From GCA-2688775 sp035288865 (GTDB lineage Archaea > Nanobdellota > Nanobdellia > Woesearchaeales > GW2011-AR4), in assembly GCA_035288865.1 (NCBI GenBank), contig DATDZA010000004.1, positions 1 through 22,071 on the forward strand: 22,071 bases of DNA, written 5' to 3'. The first letter of the stretch is position 1, and each line of letters begins with the position of its first letter. Made by a program: the position numbers and the translations under genes. Under the pieces are notes generated by a model. The model was not told the DNA's origin. It made no database searches and saw nothing but the letters and a program-made list of their open reading frames with translations. Below, one piece after another: positions 1 through 7,841 of the stretch.

Positions 1-1
1 T

Positions 2-141
2 TGAAAGATTAAATCGTGAGATAAAAAGAAGATTAAAGTGGTTTAGCACATTCCAAAGCATAAAAGGTGCTAAAGCGTTCTTTGGAATGTGGTTTTATAA
101 TTTTAATAAAAGGAAGTCAGCACACATAACTTGACTTTACC
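2..141 (+). repeat. 140-base terminal inverted repeat, left copy
   Basis: Bases 2-141 match the reverse complement of 21932-22071 without a mismatch by eye. The match ends sharply after GACTTTACC: base 142 is G here, while the mirrored position on the right gives T. The inner boundary is probably the true end of the insertion sequence. Confidence 0.95.
3..134 (+). mobile_element. 3' end of an insertion-sequence transposase gene (left copy)
   Basis: The frame is open from base 3 to a TGA at 132-134 and encodes 43 residues. It begins ERLNREIKRR, continues through WFSTFQS and FFGMWFYNFN, and ends KRKSAHIT. The E-R-x-N-R-x-I-K pattern followed by an aromatic-rich tail is typical of the last part of DDE/integrase-fold transposases. 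The catalytic Asp residues and the rest of the gene lie outside the window. The stop codon is only seven bases from the edge of the repeat at base 141, so the element end is probably at 141. I could not assign the family; IS6-like and other archaeal DDE families both remain possible. Confidence 0.7.
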
Positions 142-176
142 GGGTTTTTGTATGATAAAGTATGATAAAATAGAAA

Positions 177-210
177 AATTTAAATATCCCTTGGGATTAT
201 CCCTATAGGG
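177..210 (+). promoter_or_regulatory. Promoter and palindromes before glpX
   Basis: An AT-rich TATA-like stretch, ATTTAAATAT, at about 178-187 is 30-39 bases before the glpX ATG at 217. Directly after it come CCCTTGGG (188-195, imperfect) and the perfect 10-base palindrome CCCTATAGGG (201-210). The second palindrome would lie at or next to the expected transcription start, where a repressor would act. Its last G residues plus GGT could also serve as a weak ribosome binding site. Upstream, TATGATAAAG and TATGATAAAA form a 10-base direct repeat at 151-170. Confidence 0.5.
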
Positions 211-216
211 GGTCTT

Positions 217-1173
217 ATGGACAGAAACTTAGCATTGGATTTTGTTAGGGCAACAGAGGCTGCAGCTATTAGCTCGGCACTTTGGGTTGGCAAGGGAAAT
301 GAAAAAGAAGCTGACCAGGCTGCAGTAGAAGCCATGCGAAAAGCTTTCAGTATTATTGACATGGATGGCACCATAGTTATTGGTGAGGGTGAAAGGGACG
401 AAGCTCCGATGCTTTATATCGGAGAGAAAGTTGGTTCTGGTAAGGGAATGAAGTTGGATATTGCCATTGATCCATTGGAAGGCACAACTATTACTGCAAG
501 AGGGGACTCAAACGCGATGTCTGTGTTTGCAGCAGCGCCCCACGGCGGACTACTGAATGCTCCTGACACTTACATGGATAAAATCTCAGTCGGGCCAAGA
601 TGTGTTGGCGCCATAGATTTAGATGCTTCTGTTGAGGATAACATAAAATCTGTTGCTGAAAAGCTTGACAAAGACATTGCGGAAGTTACAGTAATGATAT
701 TGGACAGGGATAGGCATCAAGATTTAATTGAAAAAGTAAGAAAATGCGGCTGCAGAATAAGATTAATACGCGACGGAGACATTGCAGGAGCTTTAGCGCC
801 AGCCATTCGAGAATCTGGAGTTGATTTATTGGTCGGAAGTGGCGGTGCTCCCGAAGGAGTTATTGCTGCTGTTGCGTTGAAGTGTTTTGGTGGAGAAATT
901 CAAGGAAGATTAAAGTTCAGAAATGAAAATGAAAAAGAAAGGGCCAGAAAAATGGGGCTTAAAGATTTGAACCAAAAACTGATGATGAAAGATTTGGTGA
1001 AAAGCGAAGAGGCAATGTTTGCAGCGACAGGAGTCACCGATGGAACAATTTTGAAAGGCGTCCGATTCACAAGCCATGGGGCTGTCACGCATTCAATCGT
1101 GATGCGGGCAAAAACAAAGACAATAAGATTTATTGAGGGACATCATCACTTCGAGCATATTCCAGAATATTAA
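217..1173 (+). CDS. glpX: Class II fructose-1,6-bisphosphatase (GlpX type)
   Basis: It hydrolyses fructose 1,6-bisphosphate to fructose 6-phosphate, the committed step of gluconeogenesis, in the cytosol. The 318-residue length is normal for GlpX. Family signatures are GEGERDEAPM (residues 56-65) and DPLEGTT (85-91). Asp33, Glu57, Asp85, Glu88 and Thr90 sit where GlpX enzymes place their metal-binding and catalytic residues. ATG 217 is chosen because the N-terminus MDRNLALDFVR matches the family start. It is the first of three sugar-phosphate genes read in the same direction, with fba 62 bases downstream. Many archaea instead use the bifunctional aldolase/phosphatase, so a GlpX paired with a separate aldolase is a bacterial-style arrangement. 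Confidence 0.95.
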   Translation: MDRNLALDFVRATEAAAISSALWVGKGNEKEADQAAVEAMRKAFSIIDMDGTIVIGEGERDEAPMLYIGEKVGSGKGMKLDIAIDPLEGTTITARGDSNAMSVFAAAPHGGLLNAPDTYMDKISVGPRCVGAIDLDASVEDNIKSVAEKLDKDIAEVTVMILDRDRHQDLIEKVRKCGCRIRLIRDGDIAGALAPAIRESGVDLLVGSGGAPEGVIAAVALKCFGGEIQGRLKFRNENEKERARKMGLKDLNQKLMMKDLVKSEEAMFAATGVTDGTILKGVRFTSHGAVTHSIVMRAKTKTIRFIEGHHHFEHIPEY

Positions 1174-1235
1174 TTTTAATTTGGTAATAAAAATTTATTT
1201 AATAAAATATTAAAACCTTTAAAGATGGCTAAAAT

Positions 1236-2252
1236 ATGACCAATCAGCTAGGGCAGACTATAAAAGATATGGTTGTTGTTGGAAAAGGAATTTTGGCAGC
1301 TGACGAGAGTGTCAGGACTGCAACAAAAAGACTGGCAAGCATAAATGTTGAATCAACACCAGAAACAAGAAGGCAATACAGAAATCTTATCTTAAATGCC
1401 CACGGGATGGAAAAGTATATCTGTGGAGTTATTTTGTTTGAGGAAACCCTTCATCAAAAATCTGATGAGGGAATTTTGTTTCCTGAATTGCTGGAAAAAA
1501 ACGGAATAGTTCCTGGAATAAAAGTTGACGACGGTTTGGCAGATTTAGAAGGCCAGCCGGGCGAGCAGTTTACTAAAGGTTTAGACACATTAAGCAAGCG
1601 TTTGGAAGAATACAAAAAATCAAAGCCGAGGTTTGCAAAATGGAGGGCAGTATATTCAATTTCTGAAAATACGCCAAGCGATTTAATTATAAAAAAAAAT
1701 GCACATGACTTGGCAAAATATGCAAAAATTTGCCAGGAGCATTCAATTGTTCCAATTGTCGAGCCGGAAGTTTTGATAGACGGAACGCATTCAGTTGAAA
1801 CTTCCCACAAAGTTACTGACAAAGTTCAGAGAGCAGTATTTGCTGCCCTGAAACAGGAAGATGTTATGCTTGAATACACAATTTTAAAACCCAGCATGGT
1901 TATTTCAGGAAAACAGGCTGAGAATCGCGCTAGAGTTGATGAAGTGGCAAGAAGGACTATTCAATGCCTTAAAGTAAATGTTCCTGAGGAAATTCCAAGC
2001 ATCAACTTTCTTTCAGGAGGGCAAACGCCGCAGGAGGCTACAGCTCACTTGAATAGGATGCATATGCTTGGAGAAAAATTGCCGTGGTACGTCAGCTTTT
2101 CATATGCAAGGGCATTGCAAGACCCAGCATTAAAAGCGTGGCAGGGCAAGCCTGAAAATATGAGGGCTGGACAGGAAGCTTTTTTAAAGCGGGCAAGGTT
2201 AAATAGTTTGGCTGCGCAGGGAAAATATTCAGAAGACATGGAGAACGATTAA
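1236..2252 (+). CDS. fba: Class I fructose-bisphosphate aldolase, eukaryote-type
   Basis: It cleaves or forms fructose 1,6-bisphosphate from glyceraldehyde 3-phosphate and dihydroxyacetone phosphate through a Schiff base. At 338 residues it belongs to the classical animal/plant class I family rather than the short archaeal FbaB/DhnA family. Visible signatures are GILAADES (Asp23), GIKVDDG, FAKWRAV, IVEPEVL, the Schiff-base lysine in ILKPSM, and the phosphate-binding SFSYARALQ. It is a little shorter than animal aldolases and lacks their C-terminal Tyr tail. A TATA-like ATTTATTTAA at about 1193-1202 suggests a promoter of its own, and no clear ribosome binding site is seen. Only two bases separate its stop from the gap start codon, so the two are very likely cotranscribed. 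Confidence 0.95.
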   Translation: MTNQLGQTIKDMVVVGKGILAADESVRTATKRLASINVESTPETRRQYRNLILNAHGMEKYICGVILFEETLHQKSDEGILFPELLEKNGIVPGIKVDDGLADLEGQPGEQFTKGLDTLSKRLEEYKKSKPRFAKWRAVYSISENTPSDLIIKKNAHDLAKYAKICQEHSIVPIVEPEVLIDGTHSVETSHKVTDKVQRAVFAALKQEDVMLEYTILKPSMVISGKQAENRARVDEVARRTIQCLKVNVPEEIPSINFLSGGQTPQEATAHLNRMHMLGEKLPWYVSFSYARALQDPALKAWQGKPENMRAGQEAFLKRARLNSLAAQGKYSEDMEND

Positions 2253-2254
2253 AA

Positions 2255-3271
2255 ATGACAATAAAAGTCGGCATTAATGGATATGGAACGATTGGAAAGA
2301 GAGTGGCTGACGCAGTTGCATCACAGAAAGACATGAAATTAATCGGGGTAACGGCACATTCGTACAGTTTCAACACAGAAATTGCAAAGAAAAAAGGCTA
2401 CAAGATATTTACGACAGCGGGAGACGGAGATTTTAAGCTTAATGGAATAAAGACTGACGGCGACATTAAGAATCTTATTGAAGAAGTGGATATAATTGTC
2501 GATGCAACTCCAAAAAAAATAGCGCAGGACAATCTGGAAAAATTATACAAGCCAAGCAAAATAAAAGGAATTGTGCAGGGCGGTGAAAAGCACCAGGTTA
2601 CAGGCGTTTCTTTTGTTGCGCAGTGCAATTACAATGAAGCATTAAACAAGGATTTTGTGAGGGTTGTGAGCTGCAATACAACAGGATTGTGCAGGACTTT
2701 GAATGCGGTTGATAAGGCATATGGAATTGAAAGCGTTCATGCAACAATGATACGAAGAGGGGCTGACCCTTGGGATATTTATCATGGCCCTATAAATGCA
2801 ATTGTTCCGGTTTTGGAAATGCCGAGCCACCACGGCCCTGATGCTAAAAGCGTTCTTCACAGTATGGAGATATTCACAACTGCACTGAGTGTTCCATCCA
2901 CCTTAATGCACCTTCACACTGTAATAGCGGATGTCAGAAAAAAAGTTAATGTTGATGACGCTGTTGAAATGTTCAAGAACACAACTCGGGTAAGAATCGT
3001 GAGAAACGCTGAGCATTTGCGTTCGACAGCCGAAATAATGGAATTTGCAAGAGATCTTGGGAGATTAAGAGGCGATATGCCTGAAATATGCGTCTGGCAG
3101 GAAGCAATTGGCATAACATCAAATTCCCACAATAAGCTATTGTACATGCAGGCGGTCCACCAGGAATCAGATGTAATTCCAGAAAATATTGACTGTATAC
3201 GCGCAATGATGGGATTTAAAGACGGTGACAAGTCAATTAAAATGACAAATGAAACATTTGGGATAAAATAA
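2255..3271 (+). CDS. gap: Archaeal-type (type II) glyceraldehyde-3-phosphate dehydrogenase
   Basis: It interconverts glyceraldehyde 3-phosphate and 1,3-bisphosphoglycerate with NAD(P). The 338-residue length and the start VGINGYGTIGKRVADAV (Rossmann fold, residues 5-21) mark the archaeal type II family, which is far in sequence from bacterial Gap. The catalytic cysteine is Cys140 in SCNTTGLCRT. The motifs IRRGADPWDIYHGP and PSHHGPD follow, as in archaeal enzymes. With glpX and fba it covers the path between triose phosphates and fructose 6-phosphate, and it is translated almost back to back with fba. The archaeal gap beside a eukaryote-type aldolase gives the cluster a mixed ancestry. Confidence 0.96.
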   Translation: MTIKVGINGYGTIGKRVADAVASQKDMKLIGVTAHSYSFNTEIAKKKGYKIFTTAGDGDFKLNGIKTDGDIKNLIEEVDIIVDATPKKIAQDNLEKLYKPSKIKGIVQGGEKHQVTGVSFVAQCNYNEALNKDFVRVVSCNTTGLCRTLNAVDKAYGIESVHATMIRRGADPWDIYHGPINAIVPVLEMPSHHGPDAKSVLHSMEIFTTALSVPSTLMHLHTVIADVRKKVNVDDAVEMFKNTTRVRIVRNAEHLRSTAEIMEFARDLGRLRGDMPEICVWQEAIGITSNSHNKLLYMQAVHQESDVIPENIDCIRAMMGFKDGDKSIKMTNETFGIK

Positions 3272-3315
3272 AATTTAAATTTAACATTCAAACAAAGAAG
3301 TGATGGAGAAGAAAA

Positions 3316-3612
3316 ATGAATACTCAAGCTGCTTTGGTCGAAAGATTGAGACCAGATATAAAGCAAGTAATGACTTCAAAGGTTCAAAGTAGCGATTTTT
3401 TTTATCGTAGGCCTTTAGAACGAGAGTTAATCAATCAATTGAAGGATAGATACAACACAGTTTTACAGACTGACTATCGTGGAGTTTCACTCCGAAATGC
3501 GGTTAATGAAGCATTGAAGCAAGTAATACCTGATTTAGATTTTGAAGGAGGCTGGACATTTGATCTACCCAGAACTGAAGTTTATAGGAGAAAGGGAATC
3601 AATAATATTTAA
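3316..3612 (+). CDS. Unknown 98-residue protein
   Basis: I do not recognise this gene. It encodes a soluble, Arg-rich protein (about 11 Arg to 5 Lys) with no membrane segment, signal peptide or Cys. The predicted character is helical in the first two thirds (LERELINQLKDRYNTVL, LRNAVNEALKQVI), then a Gly/Trp turn (EGGWTFDL). An AT-rich TATA-like stretch at about 3276-3284 lies after the gap stop, and a purine-rich GTGATGGAGAAG precedes the ATG, so the start is reasonably supported. It could have its own promoter despite following gap in the same direction. Nothing in the sequence ties it to sugar metabolism. Confidence 0.6.
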   Translation: MNTQAALVERLRPDIKQVMTSKVQSSDFFYRRPLERELINQLKDRYNTVLQTDYRGVSLRNAVNEALKQVIPDLDFEGGWTFDLPRTEVYRRKGINNI

Positions 3613-3638
3613 CAATTATCCGCCTAAAAATTGGTAAT

Positions 3639-3656
3639 GCCCATACACAAGTGGGC
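3639..3656 (+). other. Small hairpin in the gap before ald
   Basis: GCCCAT (3639-3644) can pair with GTGGGC (3651-3656), with one G-U pair, around a six-base loop. A second short stem, ACTTT with AAAGT, at about 3658-3671 is followed by TTTT, which could help termination after the 98-residue gene. The assignment as a terminator is a guess. Confidence 0.3.
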
Positions 3657-3690
3657 CACTTTGAATAAAGTTTTGGCAATGTTATACCGG

Positions 3691-3745
3691 TTATATATCT
3701 AAAATTTGATGTATTAAAAATAATTTAAAATATAAAATAAAGGTG
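3691..3745 (+). promoter_or_regulatory. Promoter and ribosome binding site of ald
   Basis: TTATATAT at 3691-3698 is a good archaeal TATA box and would put the transcript start near 3720. AGGTG at 3741-3745 is a strong ribosome binding site six bases before the ATG at 3752. This decides the start: the in-frame GTG at 3743 lies inside the binding site and is not the likely initiator. Confidence 0.6.
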
Positions 3746-3751
3746 TTGACT

Positions 3752-4870
3752 ATGATTATCGGAGTTATAAGGGAAATAAAAGACAAGGAAAACAGAGTTG
3801 CATTGACCCCCAGCGGGGCAAAACAATTAGCTGCAAACGGGCACAAAGTCTTGCTAGAAAAAAATGCGGGGCTTGGCAGTGGTTTTTCCGATGAGGAATA
3901 TGCAAAAAACGGTTCAGCAATTGTTGATACTGAAAAAGCGTGGAGTGCCGATATTGTTGTGAAAGTAAAAGAGCCACTAGAATCAGAATATCAATTTATG
4001 AAAGAAAATCAAATTTTATTTACCTACCTGCATTTGGCTGGAGTAACTAGAACATTGACTGATGCTTTGCTGCATAAAAAAACAACAGGAATTGCTTATG
4101 AAACAGTGGAAGACAGCTATCACAGATTGCCGTTGCTTGCGCCAATGAGCGCGGTCGCCGGAAACATGGCAACTCAAGTCGGGGCGTATTATCTTGCAAA
4201 ATTTAATGGCGGCAAAGGTATGATGCTCGGCGAAGTACTGGGTCACTTTTATGGAAAAGTTGTAATTATCGGGGATGGTGTTGTCGGAAGGCATGCCGCA
4301 AAAACTGCCTATGGGATGGGATCAGATGTATACCTTTTCGGGCGTCATGAGGAAAGAATGGATTTGCTTAGGGATGCAATTGGAAGGAGGTCGCACATAA
4401 TGACCTCCACGGCAGAAAATATTGCAGAGCACGTTAAAGATGCTGATTTGGTTGTCGGCGCTGTTCTTGTTACAGGCGCAAAAGCCCCGTGGGTCGTTAC
4501 TGAATCAATGGTCAAGACCATGCAGCTTGGCTCTGTAATTGTTGACGTGAGTATCGACCAGGGCGGATGCATTGAAACATCGCATCCAACAAAGCATTCT
4601 GATCCGGTTTTTGTCAAGCATGGCGTAACTCATTATTGTGTTACTAATATGCCTGGCGCTTATCCAAGAACTTCAACAATTGCGCTGACGAATGCGACTC
4701 TACCTTATTTATTAAAATTGGCAAATAATGGCTTTGAAAAATCAATGAAAGATGATCTAGGATTTGCAAAGGGCGTTAATACTTGCAGAGGGTTTATTAC
4801 GTACAAGCCTGTTGCTGAAGGATTGAAATTGAATGATAAATTTAAGGAATTGAAAGAAATGCTGAATTAA
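3752..4870 (+). CDS. ald: Alanine dehydrogenase
   Basis: It carries out the NAD-dependent reversible oxidative deamination of L-alanine to pyruvate and ammonia in the cytosol. The protein is 372 residues, normal for the family. Residues 1-130 and the C-terminus form the catalytic fold, with MIIGVIREIKDKENRVALTP at the start (Arg15), VKVKEP with its substrate-binding lysine, and YLHLAG with the conserved His. The NAD-binding Rossmann loop is GDGVVG, where GGGVVG is usual. SIDQGG later carries the catalytic Asp. The end of the gene is five bases from the convergent unknown gene on the other strand. It could link the pyruvate pool of the neighbouring glycolytic genes to amino-acid nitrogen. Confidence 0.95.
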   Translation: MIIGVIREIKDKENRVALTPSGAKQLAANGHKVLLEKNAGLGSGFSDEEYAKNGSAIVDTEKAWSADIVVKVKEPLESEYQFMKENQILFTYLHLAGVTRTLTDALLHKKTTGIAYETVEDSYHRLPLLAPMSAVAGNMATQVGAYYLAKFNGGKGMMLGEVLGHFYGKVVIIGDGVVGRHAAKTAYGMGSDVYLFGRHEERMDLLRDAIGRRSHIMTSTAENIAEHVKDADLVVGAVLVTGAKAPWVVTESMVKTMQLGSVIVDVSIDQGGCIETSHPTKHSDPVFVKHGVTHYCVTNMPGAYPRTSTIALTNATLPYLLKLANNGFEKSMKDDLGFAKGVNTCRGFITYKPVAEGLKLNDKFKELKEMLN

Positions 4871-4875
4871 TGTGT

Positions 4876-5403
4876 TTATTTATCTAAGACGTCATCTAAT
4901 GATTCTGAAATCTGGATTGAACGCTGATTTTTTATGATATCAAACGCTGCATTCAGTTTAAATGCGATATGTCCATAAAATTTTCTAATTCTACGATGAT
5001 TCCTAAACTCCGGCAACTTTCCGATGGCCCGTCTACAATCCGTAATATATTGGTCTGGAATGCGCCCACTATAACTTCCCAATAATATTCGCCCGGCTAA
5101 ACCCAACATTCCCTCTAGGATATCTGCTACGACATCTTTATCATCGAAATTATGTACTGAAGCCGTGGTTCTTAATAAATGTTCTATTAATTTGCCTCTT
5201 GCATTGGAAACACCAAAGTACAACGCATTCGACCTAAGGGGGTCATTACTGTCTAATCTTTCATATCTTGCAACCGCGCGCTCAACTCTGTCAAAAATTC
5301 TAAGTTCCAATAAAGCATCCGGATACAACCTTATTAAAGTGCGATAAGCTAAAACAAAGTCCAACTCTTCTGCTAAATTTTGTTCGACAGACCTAGCTAA
5401 CAT
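4876..5403 (-). CDS. Unknown helical 175-residue protein
   Basis: I do not recognise this protein. It looks soluble and almost entirely alpha-helical, rich in Leu and Arg (about 20 Arg to 7 Lys), with one Cys and no signal peptide or membrane segment. Its ATG overlaps the stop of the tRNA methylthiotransferase gene by seven bases (ATGTTAG), with GAGAGGAG just upstream, so translation is probably coupled and the start is well supported. The overlap suggests the two were selected for joint expression. Its Arg-rich make-up differs from the Lys-rich partner, which could mean a different origin. No catalytic motif is visible. Confidence 0.7.
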   Translation of the reverse strand: MLARSVEQNLAEELDFVLAYRTLIRLYPDALLELRIFDRVERAVARYERLDSNDPLRSNALYFGVSNARGKLIEHLLRTTASVHNFDDKDVVADILEGMLGLAGRILLGSYSGRIPDQYITDCRRAIGKLPEFRNHRRIRKFYGHIAFKLNAAFDIIKNQRSIQISESLDDVLDK

Positions 5404-6677
5404 TTTTCTCCTCTCAAATCAAATGTTGTTGAATCACCTATTTTAATATCTAATTCATCTCCCAATTTAAAGTTTCCCTTTAATATAATATGCTTGTAGC
5501 AGTAATTCCTTCCAATCCATGAATCTTCTCTGCCTTTCTCATCAATTATTATTTCACCCCGCCATCCAACCCATTTTTTGTTATTTTCAAAGGCGATTTT
5601 TCTATGCAGTTCCATCATCAATTTTGCTCTTCTTTTTAATTCAATTATGGGATGCAGCATCATTTTGGCTGCGACTGTCCCCTGACGTAAGGCATATCTG
5701 GAAATGTTAATTATATCCGGCCTGGTTTTTTCAATAAGCCTTAAAGTATCATTAAACTGCATTTCTGTCTCCGATGGGAAACCAACTATAATATCAGTTG
5801 ATATAGTAATTTCCGGAATTTCTTTTCTGAAAGCATTAATGATTTCAATAAATTCCTCAACTTTGTATCTCCTGTTCATTAATTTTAAAACGTCATTATT
5901 CCCAGCTTGAACAGGAATATGCAGAAACTTAAACATTTTGGGATGCTTGTAAATTTCAATCAGCTCATCAACCATGGTTATTGTATTTCCAGGATTCATC
6001 ATCCCAATACGAACTTTAAAATCCATCGGCACAGATAAAATATTCTTCATCAATTCAGGTAATTTTTGTTTTCCGCCCTGGTCAACCATATATGCTCCTG
6101 TGTCATTCGATGTAATCCAAATTTCCTTGCATCCGGCCTTTAAATGTGATTTCACATCTTCCCTTATAGCATCCATTGGATAAGAAAATAATTTTCCCTT
6201 GACTAATTTTGTTGAGCAGAATGTGCAAAAATAATTGCATCCGTTGAGAATCGGAACAATTCCGACAATTGGATTTTTTCTTAAAGAAGGCAAATTAACT
6301 TTTTGCTCATATTTTTTATCCAATAACTCAAGCGTAACATTTCCCAGTGAGTTTTCGACAACAGTTGAAATTTTCCCAAGATTGTGCGTATTGATTAAAC
6401 TTATACTATTATCCAGATTTTTTATTTTTGGAATGATACTTTCTGTGATGCAGCCGGCAACAATTAATTTTTTTTCCGGAAATTGCCGTTTTAGCCTATT
6501 TATCTCCCGCAATGCAGTTGCATCTCCTTTGACTGTGCATATGTTCACAACATTAATCTCAGAATCATTTTCATCTTTTGCAATTTCATAACCGGATTTG
6601 TCCAATAATCCCATCATTATCTCGGATTCCCGTAAATTGCTGCTGCATCCTTGAGTAATGAAATGAATTTTGGACAT
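5397..6677 (-). CDS. tRNA N6-threonylcarbamoyladenosine methylthiotransferase (archaeal e-MtaB/CDKAL1-like)
   Basis: It adds a methylthio group to t6A at position 37 of ANN-decoding tRNAs, using radical SAM chemistry and two iron-sulfur clusters. The N-terminal UPF0004 domain carries Cys11 (TQGCSSN), Cys47 (NICTVK) and Cys76 (AGCITE). The radical SAM motif C-x3-C-x2-C is at Cys147, Cys151 and Cys154. Later family signatures are STDIIVGFPSET and ISRYALRQGT, and a TRAM-like RNA-binding tail covers roughly residues 365-426. The length of 426 residues fits. GNGC-type motifs and the archaeal-style ILNGCNYFCTFCSTK favour e-MtaB over bacterial MiaB. A TATA-like TTTAAAAT on the minus strand near 6701-6711 is about 26 bases upstream, so the message may be leaderless. 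Confidence 0.92.
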   Translation of the reverse strand: MSKIHFITQGCSSNLRESEIMMGLLDKSGYEIAKDENDSEINVVNICTVKGDATALREINRLKRQFPEKKLIVAGCITESIIPKIKNLDNSISLINTHNLGKISTVVENSLGNVTLELLDKKYEQKVNLPSLRKNPIVGIVPILNGCNYFCTFCSTKLVKGKLFSYPMDAIREDVKSHLKAGCKEIWITSNDTGAYMVDQGGKQKLPELMKNILSVPMDFKVRIGMMNPGNTITMVDELIEIYKHPKMFKFLHIPVQAGNNDVLKLMNRRYKVEEFIEIINAFRKEIPEITISTDIIVGFPSETEMQFNDTLRLIEKTRPDIINISRYALRQGTVAAKMMLHPIIELKRRAKLMMELHRKIAFENNKKWVGWRGEIIIDEKGREDSWIGRNYCYKHIILKGNFKLGDELDIKIGDSTTFDLRGEKC

Positions 6678-6760
6678 TATATTGTGAAAAGTATAAATGA
6701 TTTTAAAGGTTTTGAAAATTTGGTGGATTATTGGAATTTCTTATGGTAAAATTAGGATGT

Positions 6761-6770
6761 TATTTAAATA
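6761..6770 (+). promoter_or_regulatory. TATA box of the PIN-domain gene
   Basis: TATTTAAATA lies 25-34 bases before the ATG at 6795, and no ribosome binding site is present, which fits a leaderless transcript. The same 117-base gap holds the divergent promoter of the tRNA methylthiotransferase. Confidence 0.5.
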
Positions 6771-6794
6771 ATTAGGTCAATCCTTGAAATAAAA

Positions 6795-7838
6795 ATGGAA
6801 GATCCAATACAAACTCAAATGCCCTCCGTACACGTCCTGGATACATCATTTCTCATAGGCCTGGCCCAACATCAATATTGGGCAATAAACTCATTGCCTA
6901 ATATTAAGAGACCGGAAACAAACGTGGTAATCCCAAATGGTGTTGAGTACGAGTACGATATGCTTTTGAATGATTCAGTCCGAAGATTACATGAAAGACT
7001 CGACCATAAGCCCATTTCTAAATTATTGGGAATTGAAAAAACCATTTCCTATGAAGACGAACTGCGAGAGGCTTTATCAACTAAATTGGATCAATGTGTA
7101 GATGCTTGGGGGAGACCTCATGGAACTCTAAGTCGGACTGACAAGACCATTGTACAAGCTGTTACTGATTATTTACACATGGGATATTCTGTTTCGGTAG
7201 CTTCCGCAGATTGGGCAATTCTGGCAGAGATTGAAAGTTTAGAACTTGCAAATAATGTGAGTATTAATCGCTTTAGCCCCTGGCGAAAACCTGCAGTAAA
7301 CAAACCTTTAGATCTTTTAATTGCAGGGGACGTTTATAGGCACACTGATACTTTTGAAAAAGAAGCTACCTCAAATGCAGAATATATAGCAATACTCCCA
7401 AGCCAACATATCGGAGGCGGAATGCATTTTGATATAGCGTTAGGAGTCTATACGCACAGAAGCTATGGATTTAAACTGCCGGAGCTAGACGGCGTGTATT
7501 TTCTAAGGATTTTTGACAGGCCCGTTGAAAAACCACGCCAAGTTATTTATGACATGGTGGCCTTAAGGAGATTTGCAATATACGATCCAAACTTACATCA
7601 CAAATTATTAATTGCAAAAAATCTAAATCCTATACACAGACATGAGATAAACAGAATGATTAGTCGGAGAGGGGATAAATTTTCTAGAAAAGAAGCCCCA
7701 ATAGAAATCAAACTAGCATTAAAGGAAGAATTGGTTGCGAGAATAGAAGACGATGATATTGGGCGTCATGATAAACTAACCGAGGGCAAAATAGTACAAC
7801 TAAGACAAAGATTAAGGAGAATAAATGGGCATAGCTAA
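6795..7838 (+). CDS. PIN-domain nuclease-like protein with an unknown C-terminal half
   Basis: Residues 12-165 fit a PIN nuclease domain. VLDTSFLIGL carries Asp16, VIPNGVEYEY carries Glu51, LSRTDKTIVQAV carries Asp116 and VASADWAIL carries Asp139, which together make the usual acidic metal-binding set. PIN enzymes cut RNA and include VapC toxins, rRNA-processing factors and tRNases. Residues 170-347 have no family I recognise and contain many His and Arg residues, such as LHHKLLIAKN and MISRRGDKFSRK, which could bind RNA. The length (347) is far above that of VapC toxins, and no antitoxin-like small gene sits beside it, so a free-standing toxin-antitoxin pair is unlikely. It ends three bases from the stop of the convergent HExxH gene. 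Confidence 0.72.
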   Translation: MEDPIQTQMPSVHVLDTSFLIGLAQHQYWAINSLPNIKRPETNVVIPNGVEYEYDMLLNDSVRRLHERLDHKPISKLLGIEKTISYEDELREALSTKLDQCVDAWGRPHGTLSRTDKTIVQAVTDYLHMGYSVSVASADWAILAEIESLELANNVSINRFSPWRKPAVNKPLDLLIAGDVYRHTDTFEKEATSNAEYIAILPSQHIGGGMHFDIALGVYTHRSYGFKLPELDGVYFLRIFDRPVEKPRQVIYDMVALRRFAIYDPNLHHKLLIAKNLNPIHRHEINRMISRRGDKFSRKEAPIEIKLALKEELVARIEDDDIGRHDKLTEGKIVQLRQRLRRINGHS

Positions 7839-7841
7839 TTT

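Noticed and set aside
3743..3751. GTG start for alanine dehydrogenase
   Set aside because: The GTG lies inside the AGGTG ribosome binding site; the ATG at 3752 gives the family N-terminus.
5288..5304. Third copy of the ribA/carA promoter word (TTCTAAGTTC)
   Set aside because: It lies inside the coding part of the 175-residue gene with no TATA box or inverted repeat nearby, so it is probably chance.
6795..7838. VapC toxin of a toxin-antitoxin pair
   Set aside because: The protein is far too long and no small antitoxin gene is next to it.
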